Below, in pieces: positions 1 through 6,934 of a stretch of DNA of 21,239 nucleotides. The position numbers were made by a program, and so were the translations under genes. How positions within the stretch are numbered: position 1 is the first letter of the stretch; each line of letters begins with the position of its first letter. A model generated the notes under the pieces. It was not told the DNA's origin. It searched no databases and saw only the letters and a list, made by a program, of their open reading frames with translations. Source of the DNA: Thermoleophilia bacterium (GTDB taxonomy: Bacteria; Actinomycetota; Thermoleophilia; Gaiellales; Gaiellaceae); NCBI GenBank assembly GCA_014534415.1, contig JACVRM010000019.1, forward strand, positions 1 through 21,239. Direction: 5' to 3'.

Positions 1-312
1 CTTGCCCACCGCCACGTCGTAGCGGCCCGTGCCCGTGCCGCCCGCGCTGCCGTAGTACTTGTCGCCCGTGGTCACCACCGCCTGCGCGTTCCAGCCGCCC
101 ACCATGCTGGCCACCGCCGCCTCGCTGGCCGTATTCGTGCCGAAGTCGCCGATCACCGCCAGCGTCGTCGCCGACTCGGCAGCCGCTGCCGAGCCGACGC
201 CCGCCGCCGACCAACCCCCGGCGCCCGCCGGCACCACCAACAGCGCCAGCGCCACCGTCGCGCCAACCGGGCGCAGCAGACGACCCCAGAATGAGCGTAC
301 GACCCCCGTCAC
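1..312 (-). CDS. Secreted metallophosphoesterase, purple acid phosphatase-like (partial, N-terminal part)
   Basis: The minus-strand frame runs off the left window edge, so only about 104 N-terminal residues are present. From the GTG at 312 it reads as a short basic N-region, a hydrophobic signal segment (ATVALALLVVPAG), an Ala-rich stretch, then LAVIGDFGTN and later VVTTGDKYYGSAG. VIGDFG matches metal-binding motif I (GDxG/H) of calcineurin-like phosphoesterases, and GDKYYG matches the GD(N)xY motif II of purple acid phosphatases. The motif II Asn position appears to be Lys here, which is unusual if the alignment is right. Likely a secreted phosphomonoesterase or related hydrolase; the substrate cannot be read. 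The frame is closed upstream by a TAG at 424-426. No strong ribosome binding site precedes the GTG, and a TTG at 360 is an alternative start. A promoter and structured leader lie upstream at about 433-572. Confidence 0.75.
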   Translation of the reverse strand, partial: MTGVVRSFWGRLLRPVGATVALALLVVPAGAGGWSAAGVGSAAAAESATTLAVIGDFGTNTASEAAVASMVGGWNAQAVVTTGDKYYGSAGGTGTGRYDVAVGK

Positions 313-432
313 TCGTCGCTCGGGATTATCCGTTCTGCCACCGAGGAGTCGGGAAGCCAAAGAGGCGGTCAGGCGGCACGGCCCCGACGTCGCGGTACGT
401 GAGCGACTGTCCCGCAGCGTGGCCTAGGAAGT

Positions 433-503
433 CTGCGCGAGCCCGCCCCCCGGCTCACCGTGGCACACGGGGCGGTGCGCCACGCCCTCGACACGGCGCG
501 CAG
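433..503 (-). promoter_or_regulatory. Structured 5' leader of the metallophosphoesterase gene (candidate regulatory RNA, copy A)
   Basis: Read on the minus strand, a 7-bp stem (497-503 with 433-439) encloses a 9-bp hairpin with arms 475-483 and 460-468 and a 6-nt loop. The hairpin is fully paired on the minus strand only if one G-U pair is allowed; on the plus strand the same position is an A-C mismatch, which favours minus-strand transcription. Its core is nearly identical to a hairpin at 6551-6570 in the leader of the DNA ligase gene. I do not recognise a known riboswitch class. Confidence 0.35.
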
Positions 504-543
504 GGGAAGGGGGATGGCGCCGTTCGACCCCGTTACGCCATCG

Positions 544-572
544 ATTCTTACCGGACGGGCGGCCAGCGTCAA
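544..572 (-). promoter_or_regulatory. Candidate sigma-70-type promoter for the metallophosphoesterase gene
   Basis: On the minus strand TTGACG (567-572) is followed after 16-17 nt by TAAGAA/AAGAAT (544-550). The predicted transcript would start near 537, giving a leader of about 225 nt before the GTG at 312. The -35 matches the consensus well and the -10 only moderately. Confidence 0.45.
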
Positions 573-576
573 GGGA

Positions 577-607
577 GGGTGGCGGCTTCCCCCGCAGGCC
601 GCCACCC
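577..607. repeat. Perfect 10-bp inverted repeat in the intergenic region
   Basis: GGGTGGCGGC (577-586) and GCCGCCACCC (598-607) form a perfect hairpin with an 11-nt loop, just upstream of the -35 of the minus-strand promoter. No T-run follows, so it is not a classical terminator. It could be an operator or chance GC-rich pairing. The rest of 608-820, leading to rtcB, holds no gene I can support. Confidence 0.4.
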
Positions 608-772
608 CACAGCGCGATGCCCCGGTCGCGCATAGTGGTAGACGCGCTCGCGACCGAGTACGTGCGGTCTGGCCGACCGGTTTTACGGATTGCTAACGAC
701 GTCGACTGCGGACGGCTCGCCCCTCGGCGCCGCGAGAGGGCGGCCGGTTGCTCGACGCGCCTCGCCGGCGAG

Positions 773-797
773 GGCGACTGCTTTCGACGGAGTCGCC
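773..797 (+). promoter_or_regulatory. Hairpin just upstream of rtcB
   Basis: GGCGACT (773-779) and AGTCGCC (791-797) are perfect complements with an 11-nt loop, ending 23 nt before the rtcB start. It may fold in the mRNA leader. No clear -35/-10 pair was found for rtcB; the most AT-rich patch is around 678-692. Confidence 0.3.
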
Positions 798-820
798 GGT
801 CGGCGTGCTGCAATGAAGCG

Positions 821-2116
821 ATGAACATCAAGACGTTCGGGTCGGTGGACGAGCGCAGTCTGCTCCAGCTCGAGCGTTGTATGCGGGCGGGCGACGCCGA
901 GTGGGGAGTTCTCTGCGCCGACCACCACCCCGGCTACAGCCAGCCCATCGGCGGCGCTATCGCGTACGAGGGGTACGTCTCGCCGTCCGGGGTCGGCTAC
1001 GACATCGGGTGTGGCAACAAGGCTGCGCGCACGGATCTCACACGCGCAGACTTGGAGGCGCTCGGCGGCGTGGAGCGGGTGATGCGGGAGATCACCGGAC
1101 GTATCTCCTTCGGCATGGGTGTGCCGGCGCAGGAGCGCGTCGACCACCCGGTGCTCGACCGCATCCGCAACGCCGAATTCGGACCTCAGCGCAAGCTCGC
1201 GCAGCTGGCCGAGTCGCAACTCGGCACGGTCGGCTCGGGCAACCACTACGTCAACGTGCTGGAGGACGAGGACGGCCGCATCTGGGTCGGCGTCCACTTC
1301 GGCTCGCGCGGTTTCGGACACAAGACGGCTTCGGGATTCCTGGCGCTCGCGCAGGGCCTGCCGTTCGACGCGCGCGCGCGCGAGGGAGAGATGGACTCGC
1401 CGCCGGTGCTCTTCGAGATCGACTCCGAGCTCGGGCAGGCGTACATCTCGGCGATGCAGCTGGCCGGCGACTACGCCTACGCGGGGCGGGATCTCGTGGT
1501 CGCCAAGGTGCTCGAAATTCTCGGCGCCGAGGCGGTGCACGAGGTGCACAACAATCACAACTTCGCCTGGGTCGAGGAACACTTCGGCCGCAGGTACTGG
1601 GTCGTGCGCAAGGGCTGCACACCCGCGCGTCCCGGTCAGGAGGGGTTCGTCGGCGGCTCGATGGGCGACGACTCGGTAATCCTCGAGGGCACCGACTCGA
1701 AGGAGAGCGAGGAGTCGCTCTTCTCGACGGTTCACGGCGCCGGGCGGATCATGAGCCGGTCGCAGGCGGCCGGCCGCGTGCGCCGGCGAAAGAAGTGGGC
1801 ATGCGGAAACCGTGACTGCCCGCGCGTGTTCGACAAGCGAGTTGCCTGCCCGGAGCATCCCGGCGCGGGGACGATGAAGATCTGGGTCGACGAGCAGGTC
1901 AAGCCCGGCGTGGTGGACTGGCCGGCCGTCCAGGCCCGCCTGCGCGCGCAGGGGATCGTGCTGCTCGGCGGCGGCGCGGACGAGGCGCCGGAGGTCTACA
2001 AGCGGCTGCCCGACGTGCTGGCCGCGCACTCCGGCTCGATCCGAGTCGAACATCGGCTGCGGCCGCTCGGCGTAGCGATGGCCGGAGGCGACGTGTACGA
2101 CCCGTACAAGGACTAG
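821..2116 (+). CDS. rtcB: RtcB family RNA-splicing ligase with Cys/His-rich insertion
   Basis: A 431-aa RtcB-family protein, GTP- and Mn-dependent ligases that join 2',3'-cyclic phosphate or 3'-phosphate RNA ends to 5'-OH ends in RNA repair or tRNA splicing. Visible family motifs in order: YDIGCG (D61, C64), GSGNHYV (N141, H142), VHFGSRG (H159), NNHNF (H246), GFVGGSMGDDS, HGAGR (H305, the position of the guanylated histidine in the family), and the C-terminal HRLRPLGVAMAG. Between the nucleophile motif and the C-terminus is a segment with C328-x4-C333-x9-C343-x2-H346 that looks like a small zinc knuckle and is absent from the classical E. coli and archaeal forms I recall. The ATG at 821 is chosen because the conserved N-terminus begins there; the frame stays open upstream to 617 but that part has no protein-like character. 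The ribosome binding site is weak. It appears monocistronic, with no RtcA or RtcR nearby. Confidence 0.9.
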   Translation: MNIKTFGSVDERSLLQLERCMRAGDAEWGVLCADHHPGYSQPIGGAIAYEGYVSPSGVGYDIGCGNKAARTDLTRADLEALGGVERVMREITGRISFGMGVPAQERVDHPVLDRIRNAEFGPQRKLAQLAESQLGTVGSGNHYVNVLEDEDGRIWVGVHFGSRGFGHKTASGFLALAQGLPFDARAREGEMDSPPVLFEIDSELGQAYISAMQLAGDYAYAGRDLVVAKVLEILGAEAVHEVHNNHNFAWVEEHFGRRYWVVRKGCTPARPGQEGFVGGSMGDDSVILEGTDSKESEESLFSTVHGAGRIMSRSQAAGRVRRRKKWACGNRDCPRVFDKRVACPEHPGAGTMKIWVDEQVKPGVVDWPAVQARLRAQGIVLLGGGADEAPEVYKRLPDVLAAHSGSIRVEHRLRPLGVAMAGGDVYDPYKD

Positions 2117-2138
2117 CGCCGAGCCGGTCAGCTTGTAG

Positions 2139-2168
2139 TTGATGTCACCCCTATCCGTGGTGTTTAAT
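2139..2168 (+). promoter_or_regulatory. Candidate promoter of the metalloprotease gene
   Basis: TTGATG (2139-2144) and TTTAAT (2163-2168) are separated by 18 nt in a locally AT-rich patch of the 131-nt gap after rtcB. A transcript from here would have a leader of about 70 nt before the ATG at 2248, which has a strong GGAGGAG ribosome binding site near 2233-2240. Confidence 0.35.
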
Positions 2169-2247
2169 GTGCGCACCAGCCGGGCATTAGACCGCTAGCG
2201 CCCGGATCACTGCGCAACTCGACACGGGAAACAGGAGGAGATCTTCG

Positions 2248-3852
2248 ATGCACGCACCCGTCCGAATCGTGATCGCCTTGGCCGCGACGCTCGTTCTTGC
2301 GGTGTCGCTCGCCTCGGTCGCGAGCGCGGCTCCGCCGCCGCCGTCGCCGGTGCTCGTCGAGCAAGCGGTCGCTGCCGGCTCGCTCGACTACAGCACGGGC
2401 CAGCTCTACATCGCGTACTCGATGTTCGCGTGGGACAAGCTGCCTGTGGCCTACCAGAGCCCGACGCCGTTCGACGGCACGCTCTGGTTGCTCAACCTGC
2501 GGGAGGGTCTCGACGCGATGGCCCCAGGGGCGGCGAAGCTCGAGGTCGCGGGGATGATCGGCACGGGCCCGACCGATCCGGGCACCTCGGTCTGCGATGT
2601 GCTCGCGCCGGCACCCAACACCAGCACGCTCGCGACGCCGAACTACTACATCGAGTACAACGCCGCCGAGGTCAACAACGGGCCCGACGGCGTCTTGATC
2701 GACTACTACGCGAAGTCCCTCGAGAGCGTGTGGACGACGGAGGTCAACCGCTTTGGCTGGGCGGCGCCGCCCACCTCGCTCACCAACCCGGCACCGCAGG
2801 GCAAGTACCTCGTCAAGGTCCAGCAGCTGAGCCCGGTGCTCTACGGGTACGTCTCCAACTTCGGCACCGGCGCCGGCTTCGTGGGCGACAACCCGCACAC
2901 GCCGTGGGACGACAAGGACGCCTACGCCTCGTGCATGGGCTTGAACTCCGACTACAACTTCTTCCCCGGCTCGCCCGAGCGCGCGCTCGACGCGACGACC
3001 GCGCACGAGTTCAACCACTCCATCCAGTTCGGCTACGGCGCGATCGCCGACGACGACGGCCACGACAACGAGCCCGACTCCGTCTTCGTCGAGGGCGGCG
3101 CCACGTGGATGGAGGACGAGGCGATGGACCACTCGAACGACAACTACAACTACCTCTGGCCGCGCTTCGACAACGACATGGGCGAGTACGAGAACTCGCC
3201 GTACTCCTACTGGATCACCTTCCGCGGCCTGACCGAGCGCTACGGCGCCAGCGTGGCGGGCGGCGGCGAGAACATCATGCAGGCGTTCTGGGAGATCACG
3301 AGCCGCAACGAGGCGAGCAACCTGCGCGCCATGGACAAGGCCCTCCGCACCAAGGGCACGACGCTCGCCGACGCGTATCACGCATACGCGATCGCGGTGA
3401 AGTTCAACAAGCGTTGCGGTCGCGGCTACTCGTACCCGTACTGCTTCGAGGAGGGGCCGCAGTACGTGAGCGGCGACGGCGTCCAGGAAGGCGCCGGCGA
3501 GACGCAACCCCATGGCGCCGTCACGTCGGTGGGCGGCAGCTACAGCGGCTCGGCGCCCGACAACTACTCTCTGAACTGGGTGACGCTTCCGAAGGCCTCG
3601 ACGACCTACACGGTGCGTCTCGAGAACACCTCGACGGGCGGGCTGTTCCGCACGACCGTTGCCTGTGACACGGGCAAGGGCCTGACGCTGACCGCGCTCT
3701 CGCCGCTTGCCGGCCCGGGCTCCACAGCCCAGGCGACGCTGCGCAAGACGGCCGGCTGCGTGCAGCTCGTCGCCGTGGTCACGAACGTCGCGGAGACCGC
3801 GCCGAATCCGGACACCTCCGCGTCACGCGCCTACACGATTTCGACGCTCTAG
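2248..3852 (+). CDS. Secreted zinc metalloprotease-like protein (HEFNH motif)
   Basis: A 534-aa exported protein. Residues 1-27 form a signal peptide (hydrophobic core IVIALAATLVLAVSLASVA, ASA cleavage site) followed by a Pro-rich stretch. The catalytic core shows TAHEFNHSIQFGYG, an HExxH zinc motif at 253-257, and about 25 residues later FVEGGATWMEDEA, whose E282 is a plausible third zinc ligand. This arrangement resembles the MXAN_6640-type putative metalloproteases, a group known mainly from sequence, so the substrate is unknown. The last ~120 residues (after about 410) look like a beta-sandwich adhesion or stabilising domain. The start is clear: an AGGAGG-type ribosome binding site precedes the ATG. 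It stands alone between its own candidate promoter and a strong terminator hairpin. Probably an extracellular protease used for scavenging. Confidence 0.75.
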   Translation: MHAPVRIVIALAATLVLAVSLASVASAAPPPPSPVLVEQAVAAGSLDYSTGQLYIAYSMFAWDKLPVAYQSPTPFDGTLWLLNLREGLDAMAPGAAKLEVAGMIGTGPTDPGTSVCDVLAPAPNTSTLATPNYYIEYNAAEVNNGPDGVLIDYYAKSLESVWTTEVNRFGWAAPPTSLTNPAPQGKYLVKVQQLSPVLYGYVSNFGTGAGFVGDNPHTPWDDKDAYASCMGLNSDYNFFPGSPERALDATTAHEFNHSIQFGYGAIADDDGHDNEPDSVFVEGGATWMEDEAMDHSNDNYNYLWPRFDNDMGEYENSPYSYWITFRGLTERYGASVAGGGENIMQAFWEITSRNEASNLRAMDKALRTKGTTLADAYHAYAIAVKFNKRCGRGYSYPYCFEEGPQYVSGDGVQEGAGETQPHGAVTSVGGSYSGSAPDNYSLNWVTLPKASTTYTVRLENTSTGGLFRTTVACDTGKGLTLTALSPLAGPGSTAQATLRKTAGCVQLVAVVTNVAETAPNPDTSASRAYTISTL

Positions 3853-3872
3853 CAGCGGGTCCGACCGTGAGA

Positions 3873-3905
3873 GGGCCGCGCCGCGCGCACAGCGCGGCGC
3901 GGCCC
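3873..3905 (+). terminator. Strong GC hairpin terminator after the metalloprotease gene
   Basis: Fourteen perfectly paired bases (3873-3886 with 3892-3905) around a 5-nt loop, 20 nt after the stop codon. There is no U-tract, as is common for stem-only terminators in high-GC actinobacteria. Confidence 0.65.
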
Positions 3906-3930
3906 GCGCGCGTGGGAGTAACGTACGCGC

Positions 3931-4365
3931 GTGCGCCTGTTCCGGGAGGACACGAAGATCGAGGCGCTTCGGCGCGCGCCGCTCTTCGAAGGGCTGTCGC
4001 GGAACGAGCTCGAGCAGCTCGCGCGGCTCGCCGAAGACCTGGAGGTCGACGCCGGCAAGGTGCTCACGCGCGAGGGCGAGAGCGGCCGTGAGTTCTTCGT
4101 GATCCTCGAGGGCGAAGTCGACGTGTCGCGCCGCGGCCAGACGATCGCGACCCGTGGCGCCGGCGACTTCATCGGCGAGATCGCGATCCTCGAAGACATC
4201 CAGCGTACGGCGACGGTCACGGCGAAGACGCCGCTGCGTTTCTTCGTTCTCACGGCGCAGGCGTTCCGCAGCGTCGTGGACGAGTATCCCGAGGTCGAGC
4301 GAAAGGTGCTACGAACGCTCGCCCGCCGGCTCGCCGCGCTGAGCGACGACCCGAGTATGGCGTAG
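3931..4365 (+). CDS. Cyclic nucleotide-binding domain protein
   Basis: A 144-aa protein that is essentially one cNMP-binding (CAP-like) domain. It has an N-terminal helix (LFEGLSRNELEQLARLAE), the beta-roll segment REFFVILEGEVDVSRRGQ, and a phosphate-binding cassette GEIAILEDIQRTATVTA at about residues 82-98 with the conserved Glu and Arg. No HTH DNA-binding domain or transmembrane segment follows, so it is not a Crp/Fnr regulator by itself; it may sense cAMP or a related ligand and act on a partner. The start is a GTG with a weak GGGAG upstream, 25 nt after the terminator hairpin of the preceding gene. The 36-aa basic ORF follows 18 nt downstream. Confidence 0.85.
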   Translation: MRLFREDTKIEALRRAPLFEGLSRNELEQLARLAEDLEVDAGKVLTREGESGREFFVILEGEVDVSRRGQTIATRGAGDFIGEIAILEDIQRTATVTAKTPLRFFVLTAQAFRSVVDEYPEVERKVLRTLARRLAALSDDPSMA

Positions 4366-4383
4366 GCGGTACCGTCGCGGACG

Positions 4384-4494
4384 ATGGGACGCGGAGACAG
4401 GCCGAAGCGTCGCTGGAAGAACGACCGCCAGCGCAAGAAGAAAGAGCGCGAGAAGCGTGCGACGCCGGCGCCGCCGCCGACACGGCGCCGCTAG
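4384..4494 (+). CDS. Small highly basic protein (36 aa)
   Basis: ATG at 4384 to TAG at 4492-4494 encodes MGRGDRPKRRWKNDRQRKKK followed by EREKRATPAPPPTRRR. It is dominated by Lys/Arg, with a Pro-rich tail. The MGRGD..RR.WKNDRQRKKK start resembles short basic proteins I recall from actinobacterial genomes, possibly nucleic acid- or ribosome-associated, but I cannot name a family. The stop codon shares the palindrome CTAG with the stop of the convergent polymerase gene. Predicted from composition and context only. Confidence 0.5.
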   Translation: MGRGDRPKRRWKNDRQRKKKEREKRATPAPPPTRRR

Positions 4495-5387
4495 CAGGGC
4501 AACTCCTGGCGGAGCGCGAGGACGGGCGCGAAAGGATCGCCGAGGCGGGCGACGCGCTCGAGCGCCATGTGCGCCTCGATCACGAGCGCGTCCGGGCACC
4601 GCCTGACAGCGGCAGCCTCGACCTCTTCCCATCCGACGGGCGCGGAGACCAGCGGCCACGGCATCGCGCGCAGGGAGTAGGGCGCCACGGTGGAGCGGAC
4701 CGCGTCGTTTTGGCGCCAGTCGACGAGCACCTTGCCCGGACGCGCCGAGCGCAGCGTCGCCTCGGCAGCCACGTGCGCGGGCCGCTCCGCGGCGAGCCGC
4801 TCGGCCACGGCCCGCGCGCACGCCTTCGTCTCGTCGTCGCTGTAGCGCGTCGCAAGCGGGACGTACACGTGAAGGCCGAGCGAGCCGGACGTCTTGACGA
4901 ACGCCTCGACGCCGGCTTCGGCGAGCAGCTCGCGCAAGCGCAGCGCGAGGTCGCAGCAGGCGAGCAGGTCGGCGGGCGGCTCGGGATCGAGGTCGAAGAC
5001 GAGCGCCGTCGGCGTGTGGGGCGCGTCGGCCGTCGTCAGGAATGGGTGCAGCTCGATCGCCCCGAGGTTGGCGACCCAGAGCAGCGACGCCGCGTCGTCG
5101 ACGATGCACATGCGGAAGACTGCCCCGTGCCGACCGGATACCTCGGCCGTGCGCATCCACGAGGGCTGCCCCCGGCAGTTCGTCTGGTACCAGTTCGTCC
5201 CCTCGACACCTTCGGGAAAGCGGCGCAGCGTGAGAGCGCGGCCGCGCAGGTGCGGGACGATGACGTCGGCGACCGCCGCGTAGTACTCCAGCATGTCGCC
5301 TTTCGTAAAGCCGCCGGGCCAGAGCGGGCGGTCGACGTTCGTGAACGTCAGTGTCCGGCCGTCGACCTCGACGACGCGGTTCGTCAC
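4491..5387 (-). CDS. LigD-type polymerase/primase domain protein (NHEJ)
   Basis: A 298-aa stand-alone version of the LigD polymerase domain (archaeo-eukaryotic primase superfamily), which fills or extends DNA ends during bacterial non-homologous end joining. Motifs seen: FTKGDMLEYYAAVADV near the N-terminus, ANLGAIELHPF, the metal-binding FDLDP (D132, D134), SGSLGLHVYVPL (167-178) and the third catalytic Asp in LVDWRQN (D223). Length is typical for the isolated domain (about 290-300). The GTG start overlaps the TGA of the upstream DNA ligase gene (GTGA, 5384-5387), so the two are translationally coupled. No Ku gene and no 3'-phosphoesterase domain occur in the window. Confidence 0.9.
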   Translation of the reverse strand: MTNRVVEVDGRTLTFTNVDRPLWPGGFTKGDMLEYYAAVADVIVPHLRGRALTLRRFPEGVEGTNWYQTNCRGQPSWMRTAEVSGRHGAVFRMCIVDDAASLLWVANLGAIELHPFLTTADAPHTPTALVFDLDPEPPADLLACCDLALRLRELLAEAGVEAFVKTSGSLGLHVYVPLATRYSDDETKACARAVAERLAAERPAHVAAEATLRSARPGKVLVDWRQNDAVRSTVAPYSLRAMPWPLVSAPVGWEEVEAAAVRRCPDALVIEAHMALERVARLGDPFAPVLALRQELPC

Positions 5388-6430
5388 CGGAGCTCGAGCA
5401 GCTCGGCGGGCGTCACCGCGGGCGCGTCGAGCTGGTCGAGCGTGCAGGAGCTCGGCTCTCTGTCCGGGCGCCAGCGCCGGAAGCGACCGGGATGCCGGAA
5501 CCGGCGGCCGTCGAGCTGGTCATACGTGATCTCGCAGACGAGCGATGGAGCGACCGGCACCCAGTCTCGCTCCATCTCAGGGGTCCAGCGGCCGGCCGAT
5601 CCCTTGAGCCGCCCGACCGGGTTGCCGCCGATCAGGAAGCCGTGCTCCCAAGGGTGCCCGGCGAGGTCGACGGCGAGCGGCGCAAGCGTCTCGAGAAGGC
5701 GCTCGCGCTCCGCCTCGGTGAACGAGCTGGCGACGCCCACGTGCACGAGCGAGCCCGCCTGGTCGTAGAGGCCGAGCAGGAGCGAGCTCGGCAGCGCGCG
5801 GTCGCTCAGCCAGCGGAAGCCGCCCACGACGCAGTCGGCCGTCCGCTCGTGCTTGACCTTGATCATCGCGCGGACGCCGGGCGCGTAGCGGAGGTCGCGG
5901 TGCTTGGCGACCACGCCGTCGATCGCACTGCCGGCGAGGCGGTCGAGCCATCGTTCGGCGAGTCTGCGGTCGCTGGTCAGCGGAGTTACGCGGAGCGGCG
6001 ACGGCGCGCCCACGAGCAGCTGCTCGAGTCGGGCGCGGCGCTCGGAGAACGGCTCGTCGAGGAGGTTGCAACCTTCGACGGCCGGTAGGTCGAACGCGAC
6101 CAGCGTCGCGGGCGTCTCGCGCCGCAGCCGGTCGACGCGCGAGCGGGCCGGGTGGATCCTCGCCAGGAGCGCGGGGAAGTCGAAGCCGGCCGGCCCCGCG
6201 GCGAGGATCTCGCCGTCGAGGATGAAGTCGCGCGGCACGGCCGCCAGCGCCTCGACGAGCTCGGGAAAGTAGCGCGCCAGCTCGCGCCCGTGACGGCTAC
6301 GCAGGTCGACCTCGTCCCGCTCGCGGAACACGAGACAGCGGAATCCGTCCCACTTGGGCTCGTACAGGTACCCGTCGCGCGGCAGCTCGCGGGCGAGCCG
6401 CGCGAGCATGGGCCTCAGCGTCCGCTCCAC
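5384..6430 (-). CDS. ATP-dependent DNA ligase (LigC/LigD ligase-domain type)
   Basis: A 348-aa ATP-dependent DNA ligase. Nucleotidyltransferase motifs in order: motif I EPKWDGFR (adenylated Lys is K26), motif III LDGEIL (72-76), motif IV IDGVVAK (170-176), motif V MIKVKHERTADCVV (K191, K193), followed by an OB-fold with the C-terminal motif FRRWRPDR. The size fits the compact LigC or LigD ligase class. It is the first gene of a two-gene unit with the LigD-type polymerase, which supports a role in NHEJ-like double-strand break repair. GTG start; the only purine-rich stretch upstream is distant. A TTGACG promoter and a long folded leader precede it. Confidence 0.9.
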   Translation of the reverse strand: MERTLRPMLARLARELPRDGYLYEPKWDGFRCLVFRERDEVDLRSRHGRELARYFPELVEALAAVPRDFILDGEILAAGPAGFDFPALLARIHPARSRVDRLRRETPATLVAFDLPAVEGCNLLDEPFSERRARLEQLLVGAPSPLRVTPLTSDRRLAERWLDRLAGSAIDGVVAKHRDLRYAPGVRAMIKVKHERTADCVVGGFRWLSDRALPSSLLLGLYDQAGSLVHVGVASSFTEAERERLLETLAPLAVDLAGHPWEHGFLIGGNPVGRLKGSAGRWTPEMERDWVPVAPSLVCEITYDQLDGRRFRHPGRFRRWRPDREPSSCTLDQLDAPAVTPAELLELR

Positions 6431-6515
6431 GCCGCATTCGTACCCGTCAGCGCCTCCGCCGGCACGTGGTCACGAGGTGGTGACGCACGACCAGCCAAGC
6501 CGTGCACGCCTGTGT

Positions 6516-6618
6516 GAAGCTACCGGCGGGACGCAGGGAGCGACTCGGGCGGCACACGGGGCAGTGCGCCGATCGCGTTGGGAGAGAGCGCAGATCGCCC
6601 CCTGCGTCCCGCAGCTTC
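6516..6618 (-). promoter_or_regulatory. Structured 5' leader of the DNA ligase gene (candidate regulatory RNA, copy B)
   Basis: Read on the minus strand this is a three-way junction. An outer stem has 12 perfect base pairs (6600-6611 with 6527-6538), extended after an internal loop by 6 bp (6613-6618 with 6516-6521). It encloses hairpin P2 (6589-6596 with 6571-6577, one bulge) and hairpin P3 (6551-6570, 7-bp arms including one G-U). P2 and P3 abut and could stack. P3 is the sequence shared with the leader at 462-481. The structure starts about 10 nt after the predicted transcription start and ends 85 nt before the GTG. No known RNA family recognised. Confidence 0.45.
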
Positions 6619-6634
6619 AACGGCGAGCCGGCCC

Positions 6635-6663
6635 ACGCTACGACCGGACGCTAGCGGCGTCAA
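6635..6663 (-). promoter_or_regulatory. Candidate sigma-70-type promoter of the ligase-polymerase unit
   Basis: On the minus strand TTGACG (6658-6663) and TAGCGT (6635-6640) are 17 nt apart, placing the transcript start near 6628 and giving a leader of about 200 nt. The -35 is the same TTGACG as at 567-572, followed in both cases by a partly similar CGTCCGGT spacer. Confidence 0.5.
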
Positions 6664-6721
6664 GGGCAAGTTACCCTTTTAGAGGGACGCCTGAGCGCTT
6701 TCGCCGGCCGATGGTGAGCGT

Positions 6722-6928
6722 ATGTCAGCGTCGTCCGTTGCAGCCGTCGTCCGTGCGGCCGAGCGTGTCCGTGGCGCCGAGCAGCGCCTTCGAGATGCGC
6801 GCGCCGAGCTCCGCGCAACGATCGTCGCGGCCCACGCACATGGCACGAGCTTCGCCGCTATCGCGCGTGCGCTCGGCGTGACCAGGCAGCGCGTCGCGCA
6901 GATCGTCCACGGCCCAGATCCGCGCTAA
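6722..6928 (+). CDS. Small helix-turn-helix protein
   Basis: A 68-aa protein: an N-terminal Ala/Arg-rich amphipathic helix (residues ~5-35, possibly coiled coil) followed by HGTSFAAIARALGVTRQRVA, a classic HTH resembling sigma-70 region 4 or short resolvase-type HTHs, and a short tail. Probably a DNA-binding protein or accessory regulator; the target is not visible. The ATG at 6722 has a GGTGAG 4 nt upstream. It is divergent from the DNA ligase unit and convergent with the NYN-domain gene, with 6 nt between the two stop codons. Confidence 0.7.
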   Translation: MSASSVAAVVRAAERVRGAEQRLRDARAELRATIVAAHAHGTSFAAIARALGVTRQRVAQIVHGPDPR

Positions 6929-6934
6929 CCGCGT

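Noticed and set aside
433..620. Known riboswitch (cobalamin, TPP, c-di-GMP, c-di-AMP, glycine) in the phosphoesterase leader
   Set aside because: None of the conserved boxes of these classes could be matched; kept only as an unnamed structured leader.
683..2176. Long minus-strand open frame opposite rtcB
   Set aside because: Antisense shadow produced by high third-position GC; no domain motifs, while the plus strand has all RtcB motifs.
2164..3513. 449-codon minus-strand frame opposite the metalloprotease
   Set aside because: Val/Arg-rich low-complexity translation with no motif; mirror of a clear coding frame.
4569..5768. Plus-strand frame opposite the polymerase and ligase genes
   Set aside because: Shadow; Arg-rich composition and conflict with strongly supported minus-strand genes.
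6516..6618. 6C RNA, SRP RNA or 6S RNA
   Set aside because: The C-rich loops are too short for 6C RNA, the SRP tetraloop region is absent, and the fold is shorter than 6S RNA; it also sits in an mRNA leader position.
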